From positions 32,282,976-32,346,975 of the forward strand of contig OY759267.1 of assembly GCA_963662155.1 (NCBI GenBank): a stretch of 64,000 bases of DNA, in the 5' to 3' direction. Both the position numbers and the translations under genes were made by a program. This stretch comes from Lamellibrachia columna (taxonomy: Eukaryota; Annelida; Polychaeta; Sabellida; Siboglinidae). Each line of letters begins with the position of its first letter. Positions within the stretch are counted from its first letter, which is position 1. Below, in pieces: positions 19,875 to 31,800 of the stretch. Under the pieces are notes generated by a model, which saw only the letters and a list, made by a program, of their open reading frames with translations, did no database searches and had not been told where the DNA came from.

Positions 19875-22742
19875 ATGCGCAGGGGGAACTGACAGAGAAA
19901 ACTCAAAGGAGTACTACTACAAATACACATCCAAAGAAATGTTCACCAATAATTTCAGACAATGAACTTAAATGTGTATGCTTAAATGCCAGGAGCATAG
20001 TAAATAAAAAAAGTGAGTTAGACATTATGGTAGCAGATATTGATCCTCATGTAATAGGCATCACAGAATCATGGGCAAATGAAGATATAGTAGATGCTGA
20101 GTTAGCACTGACAGGCTATGTAATGTTTAGGAAGGATAGACGAGAAAGAAGGGGAGGTGGAGTAATTTTGTATATTAAAGAATCTATCCAAGCATATGAA
20201 ATTACACTGAAAAGTGAAGCAGATAGTGTGGAAGCAATTTGGTGTAACATAGTTACCAGGAACTCAACATTAACAATAGGAATAGTTTATCGTAGTCCTA
20301 ACATAGGACAAGAGGAAGATGAAAAATGACAAAAGGCGATAAGGGAGGTGAGCAAGGGAGAATGTGTTATAATGGGTGATTTTAACCATGGCCATATACA
20401 ATGGGAATCATTTGAGAGTGCTGGAGGTGACGACCATCAGTTTCTACTTCTAACACAGGATTGTTTCCTTACTCAACATGTCTTGGAACCAACCAGAGGT
20501 GGGAATGTGTTAGATTTAATTGTGTCTTCTCAAAATGAATTAGTTGACAATGTTGAAGTACACGAACCTTTGGGCTCAAGTGACCATAACCAAATATATT
20601 TTAATATAAAAGTAAAAACAGGGAATACATATAAAAAACAATTGAGGAGGAACTTCAACAAAGGCAAATATAAAGTGATGAGAACATATCTAGCAAATAT
20701 AGATTGGAATAACTTGCTGAAGAACAAGACAGCAACAGAATGCTGGACTTGTTTAAAATATGAGATTGAGGGCATTATTGAGAAATTTATTCCATTAAGA
20801 AAACAAGGGAAAAGATCCAGGAAAAAACACCTGTTAAAAGAAGCTATTAGAAAAATTGCTCACAGACAGATGCTGTGGAGGGTCTATAAACACACTGGAA
20901 ATGTAGAAGACTACACAAACTACAAAGAGGCACTTAACCTAGCTACAACTGAAATTAGAAAATCTAAAATAACCTTTGAACAAAAATTGGCAGGTAATAT
21001 AAAAAATGACAGCAAGAGTTTCTATGCTTATGTAAGGAGTAAACAGAAAGTTCGAGATAAGGTCGGACCTCTGGAAAACAACAGTGAAAACATAATTTCA
21101 GATGGGTTCCAAATGGCAGAGATCCTGAATGAGTATTTCAGCTCAGTTTTTACCACAGAAGATATCAACTCACTTCCAGTTCCATTGACTAAATTTGAGG
21201 GCAATAAATCAGAACATTTAGGGCAGTTATTTGTAACTCCTGAAATGATAGCAAAGAAAATTAAGAAGATGAAAGATAATAAATCACCTGGAGTTGATGG
21301 GATACCACCAAAACTGCTAAAGGAAATTGTTGATCAAATTGGTACACCACTTGCAAACTTATTTAACTTGTCACTAGAAGAAGGAATAGTTCCTTCAGAA
21401 TGGAAAGAAGCAAACATTACGCCGCTATTTAAGAAGGGATCGAGGAAGAAGCCAGAACATTACAGACCAGTGAGTTTAACATCAGTTGTATGTAAATTAC
21501 TCGAAACATTAATTAGAGACCACATGGTGGAATTCCTCGTAAAACATAAATTAATAAATACATCTCAACATGGATTCCTAAAAGCAAGGTCATGTCTAAC
21601 CAATCTCTTATGTTTTTTAGAAGAAATTACAAAGTGGGTAGATGACGGGTCACCAGTGGATGTTGTCTACTTAGATTTTCAGAAAGCTTTCGATAAAGTG
21701 CCACATCAAAGATTGTTACTTAAACTAAAAGCCCATGGTATAGGCAATGATGTAATCAACTGGATAGAAAAGTGGCTTACACACAGAAGACAGAGAGTAA
21801 TAGTAGATGGTGAGATTTCAAACTGGAAATCTGTTTTGAGTGGGGTACCACAGGGATCAGTATTAGGCCCTATACTGTTTTTAATATATATAAATGATTT
21901 GGAGGATGACATATCTAGCAAAGTACTCAAATTTGCAGATGACACAAAAGTATTCAGAAAGGTTACTAATGATACAGATAACCAAAGTTTACAGGATGAT
22001 CTGGAAAAATTTGTTAAATGGTCAGAAAAATGGCAAATGTTATTCAATTTTGGGAAGTGTAAATGTATACACATAGGACATGGAAATATGGACGAGGAAT
22101 ATAAAATGGGGGATGCTGTACTAGGTAGAACCACACAAGAAAAGGATTTAGGAGTAACATTTAATGCTGACATGAAAGTTTCAGAGCAATGTGGGATTGC
22201 TGCTTCGAAAGGAAATCAAATTCTAGGGCTAATTAGGAGAACTATCACGTATAAGGAGAAACATTTAATTGTACCCCTGTACAAAGCAATAGTTAGACCA
22301 CATTTGGAATATTGTATTCAAGCATGGAGGCCATATCGTAAAAAAAGACATAGATAAGCTAGAAAGAATACAACGAAGAGCAACTAAGATGATTCCAGAA
22401 TTAAGAGACCTTAGTTACGAAAGTCGCTTATTACAATGTGGTTTGACAACACTAGAGACCAGGAGACTAAGAGGAGACCAAATAGAAGTGTTTAAAATAG
22501 TGAACGGTTATGAGGATATTGATAGGAATATGTTTTTCAAACTTAAAGAAGGCAGTAGAACCAGAGGACACAAAGCAGCATTAGTTAAGGAGCAGTGTAG
22601 GTTGGACATGAGAAAGTACTCTTTCTCACAGAGGGTGATAAATGAATGGAACAAACTGCCAAATGATTGTGTTAATGCTAGTAGTGTGAATATGTTTAAA
22701 AATAGAATTGACATATATCTGATAAGGGCGGGCTACACATAG
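19874..22742 (+). pseudogene. CR1 ORF2: endonuclease-reverse transcriptase, broken
   Basis: The frame is open from the ORF1 stop region. An apurinic-like endonuclease domain runs from LNARSIVNKKSEL and ITESW through GGGVILYIKES, VYRSPN, MGDFNHGHIQW and SSDHNQI. It is interrupted by TGA 20327-20329. The reverse transcriptase follows with PLFKKGSRKKPEHYRPVSLT, VYLDFQKAFDKV (motif A), LSGVPQGSVLGPILF (motif B) and KFADDTKVF (motif C, FADD intact, 21932-21943). After YKAIVRPHLEYCIQAWRPY, the A7 run at 22340-22346 shifts frame. The C-terminal part continues at 22389-22742 (RRATKMIPELRDLSYESRL...NEWNKLPNDCVNASSVNMFK). Both lesions are shared with copy 2. It would nick target DNA and prime reverse transcription. 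Confidence 0.9.
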
Positions 22743-22841
22743 ATGAGAAAATTGTTGGACTCTCGATAAGCCAATGGCTTCCTTGTCCACTTGCCATCTG
22801 GAACTTGTTGTTCGAGATGGCAATCTTGTTAAATCTTGTTA

Positions 22842-25800
22842 AACTCCAACGACTAGGTAGGACATAGATTTTTTGCATGAATGCATGATTTTCATTTGCC
22901 TTTATCAACAGGCTAAATTAAATTTGTGTCTGCATAATTACCATTTTTATTTGGGGTAAGACCACAGTTGACCTTCCTGTTTACTGTTTCACACGAATGT
23001 AGGGCACGCGAAATTGTGAAATGTGAACGTAATAAATTCATATTATGTGACATGAGTGCCTTTGAGCATGAATATTCACAGGTTTGTTTATAGAAGCTAT
23101 TGGCTGTGAAATAGTGCATTTTTTGGAGAGTTTAACTGGCGGAGGGATTTATGGGAATTTTTCTGCTATGGGCCACGTGGGCGCATGAATACACGTCGGA
23201 AACTGCCAGCAATCCTGAAGGGGTGGTTTGCACCACTCTGTCAAAGTCATCCTGGCTTAGCCGTGGCAACCAAACCCCACTGCTAACCCCACGGGGTTCT
23301 TGTTGGATTGCTGCATCTGATGGTTTGTGGTAACAGTGGCCGGTCTTGAAGCCACCAATTTTCATCTTAATTCCACCAGCAGGTGGACATTTCTCCACAC
23401 TCTTTCTACTACTACTACTACTATCATGTGTTGTCTCCTCCATTTTAAAATCCCAGGTAAATCCAAGTAAAATTACTAATGAAAGTGACAAAACCGTTAT
23501 CTGAATGCAAAGACGTCTAATCCACCTGAGAAACCAGATGACAGTGACAGGAGACCAGTATATTAGGGGGGGGGGACATCTTCATACTAGTGCAGCCTCC
23601 CTCTGATAAGTTACATCAAAGCAGAACAAGTCACATTATAATATAATTACTTAGCAGTCAACTTTTGTTTATTTCAGTTAATTAGACACAGTCACCTTTA
23701 CTCAAGTCCATGTGAAGAGCACACATCTATTGGGAGTTGAGAAAATCCTGGACAGGCCAAGCTGTTATCTGATATGGCCTAGTGAGCTGACGTAACTGTT
23801 TCACATGGAAGGTGAGTTGTTTTTGAGGACTCCACTAAGTAGGTTATGTAATGTTATGCTATTCGACAAGTTGAGGTGTCTGTCTTTTCAGTAATCCACA
23901 GTCAAAGGTGATATTTGGGTCTGTTTACATAGGTGTATTGTGGCACCAGGTAAAAAATTATTATAACTTTCAGTATGGAATAACAACTGGCTATATAGAA
24001 TTTGATTACAGAACACATGCTGGACTATTCCAAAAATTATGTTACAAGTTCATTCGAGTGAGCTGAAAAAGTGAGTGTATTCGAGTATCGTACTAGAATA
24101 CAGACTGTCTCAAGCTGAAGTAGCTCTTATATGTGTGTTCTGCCCACCACAGGTGGTTGTTCCTTGTGTATGTAAGCAACTCCAACAACTAGGTAGAACA
24201 TAGATTTTTTGCATGAATGCATGATTTTCATTTACCTTTATCAACAGTCTAAATAAAAAAAAATTCTGCACAGTTACCATTTTTATTTGGGGTAAGACCA
24301 CAGTTGACCTTCCTGTTTACTGTTTCACACGAATGTAGGGCACGCGAAATTGTGAAATGTGAACTTAATAAATTCATATTATGTGACACGAGTGCCTTTG
24401 AGCATGAATATTCACAGGTTTGTTTATAGAAGCTATTGGCTGTGAAATAGTGCATTTTTTGGAGAGTTTAACTGGCGGAGGGATTTATGGGAATTGTTCT
24501 GCTATGGGCCACGTGGGCGCATGAATACACGTCGGAAACTGCCAGCAATCCTGAAGGAGTGGTTTGCACCACTCTGTCAAAGTCATCCTGGCTTAGCCGT
24601 GGCAACCAAACCCCATTGCTAACCCCACTGGGTTCCTGTTGGATTGCTGCATCTGATGGTTTGTGGTAACAGTGGCCGGTTTTGAAGCCACCAATTTTCA
24701 TCTTAATTCCACCAGCAGGTGGACATTTCTCCACACTCTTTCTACTACTACTACTACTATCATGTGTTGTCTCCTCCATTTTAAAATCCCAGGTAAATCC
24801 AAGTAAAATTACTAATGAAAGTGACAAAACCGTTATCTGAATGCAAAGACGTATAATCCACCTGAGAAACCAGATGACAGTGACAGGAGACCAGTATATT
24901 AGGGGGGGTGGGGACATCTTCAAACTAGTGCAGCCTCCCTCTGATAAGTTACATCAAAGCAGAACAAGTCACATTATAATATAATTACTTAGCAGTCAAC
25001 TTTTGTTTATTTCAGTTAATTAGACACAGTCACCTTTACTCAAGTCCATGTGAAGAGCACACTTCTATTGGGAGTTGAGAAAATCCTGGACAGGCCCAGC
25101 TGTTATCTGATATGGCCTAGTGAGCTGACGTAACTGTTTCACATGGAAGGTGAGTTGTTTTTGAGGACTCCACTAAGTAGGTTATGTAATGTTATGCTAT
25201 TCGACAAGTTGAGGTGTCTGTCTTTTCAGTAATCCACAGTCAAAGGTGATATTTGGGTCTGTTTACATAGGTGTATTGTGGCACCAGGTAAAAAATTATT
25301 ATAACTTTCAGTATGGAATAACAACTGGCTATATAGAATTTGATTACAGAACACATGCTGGACTATTCCAAAAATTATGTTACAAGTTCATTCGAGTGAG
25401 CTGAAAAAGTGAGTGTATTCGAGTATCGTACTAGAATACAGACTGTCTCAAGCTGAAGTAGCTCTTATATGTGTGTTCTGCCCACCACAGGTGGTTGTTC
25501 CTTGTGTATGTAAGCAACTCCAACAACTAGGTAGAACATAGTTTTTTTGCATGAATGCATGATTTTCATTTACCTTTATCAACAGTCTAAATAAAAAAAA
25601 ATTCTGCACAGTTACCATTTTTATTTGGGGTAAGACCACAGTTGACCTTCCTGTTTACTGTTTCACACGAATGTAGGGCACGCGAAATTGTGAAATGTGA
25701 ACTTAATAAATTCATATTATGTGACACGAGTGCCTTTGAGCATGAATATTCACAGGTTTGTTTATAGAAGCTATTGGCTGTGAAATAGTGCATTTTTTGG

Positions 25801-28800
25801 AGAGTTTAACTGGCGGAGGGATTTATGGGAATTGTTCTGCTATGGGCCACGTGGGCGCATGAATACACGTCGGAAACTGCCAGCAATCCTGAAGGAGTGG
25901 TTTGCACCACTCTGTCAAAGTCATCCTGGCTTAGCCGTGGCAACCAAACCCCATTGCTAACCATACTGGGTTCCTGTTGGATTGCTGCATCTGATGGTTT
26001 GTGGTAACAGTGGCCGGTTTTGAAGCCACCAATTTTCATCTTAATTCCACCAGCAGGTGGACATTTCTCCACACTCTTTCTACTACTACTACTACTATCA
26101 TGTGTTGTCTCCTCCATTTTAAAATCCCAGGTAAATCCAAGTAAAATTACTAATGAAAGTGACAAAACCGTTATCTGAATGCAAAGACGTATAATCCACC
26201 TGAGAAACCAGATGACAGTGACAGGAGACCAGTATATTAGGGGGGGTGGGGACATCTTCAAACTAGTGCAGCCTCCCTCTGATAAGTTACATCAAAGCAG
26301 AACAAGTCACATTATAATATAATTACTTAGCAGTCAACTTTTGTTTATTTCAGTTAATTAGACACAGTCACCTTTACTCAAGTCCATGTGAAGAGCACAC
26401 TTCTATTGGGAGTTGAGAAAATCCTGGACAGGCCCAGCTGTTATCTGATATGGCCTAGTGAGCTGACGTAACTGTTTCACATGGAAGGTGAGTTGTTTTT
26501 GAGGACTCCACTAAGTAGGTTATGTAATGTTATGCAATTCGACAAGTTGAAGTGTCCGTCTTTTCAGTAATCCACACTCAAAAGTGATATTTGGGTCTGT
26601 TTACTTAGGTGTATTGTGGCACCAGGTAAAAAATTATTATAACTTTCAGTATGGAATAACAACTGGCTATATAGAATTTGATTACAGAACACATGCTGGA
26701 CTATTCCAAAAATTATGTTACAAGTTAATTCGAGTGAGCTGAAAAAGTGAGTGTATTCGAGTATCGTACTAGAATACAGACTTTCTCAAGCTGAAGTAGC
26801 TCATATATGTGTGTTCTGCCCACCACAGGTGGTGGTTCCTTGTGTATGTAAGCAACTCCAACAACTAGGTAGGACATAAATTTTTTACATGAATGCATGA
26901 TTTTCATTTACCTTTATCAACAGGCTAAATGAAATTTTTGTCTGCACAATTACCATTTTTATTTGGGGTAAGACCACAGTTGACCTTCCTGTTTACTGTT
27001 TCACACGAATGTAGGGCATGCGAAATTGTGAAATGTGAACGTAATAAATTCATATTATGTGACATGAGTGCCTTTGAGCATGAATATTCACAGGTTTGTT
27101 TATAGAAGCTATTGGCTGTGAAATAGTGCATTTTTTGGAGAGTTTAACTGGCGGAGGGATTTATGGGAATTTTTCTGCTATGGGCCACGTGGGCGCATGA
27201 ATACACGTCGGAAACTGCCAGCAATCCTGAAGGGGTGGTTTGCACCACTCTGTCAAAGTCATCCTGGCTTAGCCGTGGCAACCAAACCCCACTGCTAACC
27301 CCACTGGGTTCCTGTTGGATTGCTGCATCTGATGGTTTGTGGTAACAGTGGCCGGTCTTGAAGCCACCAATTTTCATCTTAATTCCACCAGCAGGTGGAC
27401 ATTTCTCCTCACTATATCTACTACTACTACTACTACTATCATGTGTTGTCTCCTCCATGTTAAAATCCCAGGTAAATCCAAGTAAAATTACTAATGAAAG
27501 TGACAAACCCGTTATCTGAATGCAAAGACGTCTAATCCACCTGAGAAACCAGATGACAGTGACAGGAGACAAGTATATTAGGGGGGGGGTGGGGACATCT
27601 TCAAACTAGTGTAGCCTCCCTCTTATAAGTTACATCAAAGCAGAACAAGTCACATTATAATATAATTACTTAGCAGTCAACTTTTGTTTTTTTCAGTTAA
27701 TTAGACACAGTCACCTTTACTCAAGTCCATGTGAAGAGCACACATCTATTGGGAGTTGAGAAAATCCTGGACAGGCCCAGCTGTTATCTGATATGGCCTA
27801 GTGAGCTGACGTAACTGTTTCACATGGAAGGTGAGTTGTTTTTGAGGACTCCACTAAGTAGGTTATGTAATGTTATGCTATTCGACAAGTTGAGGTGTCT
27901 GTCTTTTCAGTAATCCACAGTCAAAGGTGATATTTGGGTCTGTTTACATAGGTGTATTGTGGCACCAGGTAAAAAATTATTATAACTTTCAGTATGGAAT
28001 AGCAACTGGCTATATAGAATTTGATTACAGAACACATGCTGGACTATTCCAAAAATTATGTTACAAGTTCATTCGAGTGAGCTGAAAAAGTGAGTGTATT
28101 CGAGTATCGTACTAGAATACAGACTGTCTCAAGCTGAAGTAGCTCTTATATGTGTGTTCTGCCCACCACAGGTGGTTGTTCCTTGTGTATGTAAGCAACT
28201 CCAACAACTAGGTAGAACATAGATTTTTTGCATGAATGCATGATTTTCATTTACCTTTATCAACAGTCTAAATTAAAAAACATTCTGCACAGTTACCATT
28301 TTTATTTGGGGTAAGACCACAGTTGACCTTCTTGTTTACTGTTTCACACGAATGTAGGGCACGCGAAATTGTGAAATGTGAACTTAATAAATTCATATTA
28401 TGTGACACGAGTGCCTTTGAGCATGAATATTCACAGGTTTGTTTATAGAAGCTATTGGCTGTGAAATAGTGCATTTTTTTGAGAGTTTAACTGGCGGAGG
28501 GATTTATGGGAATTTTTCTGCTATGGGCCACGTGGGCGCATGAATACACGTCGGAAACTGCCAGCAATCCTGAAGGAGTGGTTTGCACCACTCTGTCAAA
28601 GTCATCCTGGCTTAGCCGTGGCAACCAAACCCCATTGCTAACCCCACTGGGTTCCTGTTGGATTGCTGCATCTGATGGTTTGTGGTAACAGTGGCCGGTT
28701 TTGAAGCCACCAATTTTCATCTTAATTCCACCAGCAGGTGGACATTTCTCCACACTCTTTCTACTACTACTACTACTATCATGTGTTGTCTCCTCCATTT

Positions 28801-31800
28801 TAAAATCCCAGGTAAATCCAAGTAAAATTACTAATGAAAGTGACAAAACCGTTATCTGAATGCAAAGACGTCTAATCCACCTGAGAAACCAGATGACAGT
28901 GACAGGAGACCAGTATATTAGGGGGGGTGGGGACATCTTCAAACTAGTGCAGCCTCCCTCTGATAAGTTACATCAAAGCAGAACAAGTCACATTATAATA
29001 TAATTACTTAGCAGTCAACTTTTGTTTATTTCAGTTAATTAGACACAGTCACCTTTACTCAAGTCCATGTGAAGAGCACACATCTATTGGGAGTTGAGAA
29101 AATCCTGGACAGGCCCAGCTGTTATCTGATATGGCCTAGTGAGCTGACGTAACTGTTTCACATGGAAGGTGAGTTGTTTTTGAGGACTCCACTAAGTAGT
29201 TTATGTAATGTTATGCAATTCGACAAGTTGAAGTGTCCGTCTTTTTAGTAATCCACACTCAAAGGTGATATTTGGGTCTGTTTACTTAGGTGTATTGTGG
29301 CACCAGGTAAAAAATTATTATAACTTTCAGTATGGAATAACAACTGGCTATATAGAATTTGATTACAGAACACATGCTGGACTATTCCAAAAATTATGTT
29401 ACAAGTTAATTCGAGTGAGCTGAAAAAAGTGAGTGTATTCGAGTATTGTACTAGAATACAGACTGTCTCAAGCTGAAGTAGCTCATATATGTGTGTTCTG
29501 CCTACCACAGGTGGTGGTTCCTTGTGTATGTAAGCAACTCCAACAACTAGGTAGGACATAAATTTGTTGCATGAATGCATGATTTTCATTTACCTTTATC
29601 AACAGGCTAAATTAAATTTTTGTCTGCACAATTACCATTTTTATTTGGGGTAAGACCACTGTTGACCTTCCTGTTTACTGTTTCACACGAATGTAGGGCA
29701 TGCGAAATTGTGAAATGTGAACGTAATAAATTCATATTATGTGACATGAGTGCCTTTGAGCATGAATATTCACAGGTTTGTTTATAGAAGCTATTGGCTG
29801 TGAAATAGTGCATTTTTTGGAGAGTTTAACTGGCGGAGGGATTTATGGGAATTGTTCTGCTATGGGCCACGTGGGCGCATGAATACACGTCGGAAACTGC
29901 CAGCAATCCTGAAGGAGTGGTTTGCACCACTCTGTCAAAGTCATCCTGGCTTAGCCGTGGCAACCAAACCCCACTGCTAACCCCACTGGGTTCCTGTTGG
30001 ATTGCTGCATCTGATGGTTTGTGGTAACAGTGGCCGGTCTTGAAGCCACCAATTTTCATCTTAATTCCACCAGCAGGTGGACATTTCTCCTCACTATATC
30101 TACTACTACTACTACTGGCATGTGTTGTCTCCTCCATGTTAAAATCCCAGGTAAATCCAAGTAAAATTACTAATGAAAGTGACAAACCCGTTATCTGAAT
30201 GCAAAGACGTCTAATCCACCTGAGAAACCAGATGACAGTGACAGGAGACCAGTATATTAGGGGGGGGGGGGTGGGGACATCTTCAAACTAGTGCAGCCTC
30301 CCTCTGATAAGTTACATCAAAGCAGAACAAATCACATTATAATATAATTACTTAGCAGTCAACTTTTGTTTATTTCAGTTAATTAGACACCGTCACCTTT
30401 ACTCAAGTCCATGTGAAGGGCACACATCTATTGGGAGTTGAGAAAATCCTGGACAGGCCCAGCTGTTATCTGATATGGCCTAGTGAGCTGACGTAACTGT
30501 TTCACATGGAAGGTGAGTTGTTTTTGAGGACTCCACTAAGTCGGTTATGTAATGTTATGCTATTCGACAAGTTGAGGTGTCTGTCTTTTCAGTAATCCAC
30601 AGTCAAAGGTGATATTTGGGTCTGTTTACTTAGGTGTATTGTGGCACCAGGTAAAAAATTATTATAACTTTCAGTATGGAATAACAACTGGCTATATAGA
30701 ATTTGATTACAGAACACATGCTGGACTATTCCAAAAATTATGTTACAAGTTAATTCGAGTGAGCTGAAAAAAGTGAGTGTATTCGAGTATCGTACTAGAA
30801 TACAGACTGTCTGAAGCTGAAGTAGCTCATATATGTGTGTTCTGCCCACCACAGGTGGTGGTTCCTTGTGTATGTAAGCAACTCCAATAACTAGGTAGGA
30901 CATAAATTTTTTGCATGAATGCATGATTTTCATTTACCTTTATCAACAGGCTAAATTAAATTTTTGTCTGCTCAATTACCATTTTTATTTGGGGTAAGAC
31001 CACAGTTGACCTTCCTGTTTACTGTTTCACACGAATGTAGGGCACGCGAAATTGTGAAATGTGAACTTAATAAATTCATATTATGTGACATGAGTGCCTT
31101 TGAGCTTGAAAATTCACAGGTTTGTTTATAGAAGCTATTGGCTGTGAAATAGTGCATTTTTTGGAGAGTTTAACTGGCGGAGGGATTTATGAGAATGTTT
31201 CTACTATGGGCCACGTGGACGCATGAATACACGTCGGAAACTGCCAGCAATCCTGAAGGAGTGGTTTGCACCACTCTGTCAAAGTCATCCTGGCTTAGCC
31301 TTGCAACCAAACCCCACTGCTAACCCCACTGGGTTCCTGTTGGATTGCTGCATCTGATGGTTTGTGGTAACTGTGGCCGGTCTTGAAGCCACCAATTTTC
31401 ATCTTAATTCCACCAGCAGGTGGACATTTCTCCACACTCTTTCTACTACTACTACTACTATCATGTGTTGTCTCCTCCATTTTAAAATCCCAGGTAAATC
31501 CAAGTAAAATTACTAATGAAAGTGACAAAACCGTTATCTGAATGCAAAGACGTCTAATCCACCTGAGAAACCAGATGACAGTGACAGGAGACCAGTATAT
31601 TAGGGGGGGGGTGGGGATATCTTCAAACTAGTGCAGCCTCCCTCTGATAAGTTACATCAAAGCAGAACAAGTCACATTATAATATAATTACTTAGCAGTC
31701 AACTTTTGTTTATTTCAGTTAATTAGACACAGTCACCTTTGCTCAAGTCCATGTGAAGGGCACACATCTATTGGGAGTTGAGAAAATCCTGGACAGGCCC

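Larger units (their letters stand above)
18119..22841 (+). mobile_element. CR1-like non-LTR retrotransposon, copy 1
   Basis: Near full-length LINE inserted in the fourth satellite repeat. The flanking duplication aactc (18114-18118 and 22842-22846) marks the insertion, and all other satellite repeats show the empty site agcaactccaac. It has a 5' UTR with two diverged tandem segments, ORF1 with PHD-like and SGNH-esterase domains, ORF2 with endonuclease and reverse transcriptase, and a 3' end with two copies of atcttgttaa. That domain set is characteristic of CR1 elements. It is inactivated by an ORF1 frameshift, a nonsense codon in ORF1, a nonsense codon in ORF2 and a frameshift in ORF2. Confidence 0.9.

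Noticed and set aside
24249..24455. 68-codon minus-strand ORFs (MHYFTANSFYKQTCEYSCSK...) in every repeat
   Set aside because: No family resemblance, no splice context, and conservation is explained by recent amplification.
24487..24669. 60-codon plus-strand ORFs (LLWATWAHEYTSETASNPEG...) in every satellite repeat
   Set aside because: Antisense to the MULE-derived frame and repeated only because the satellite is.
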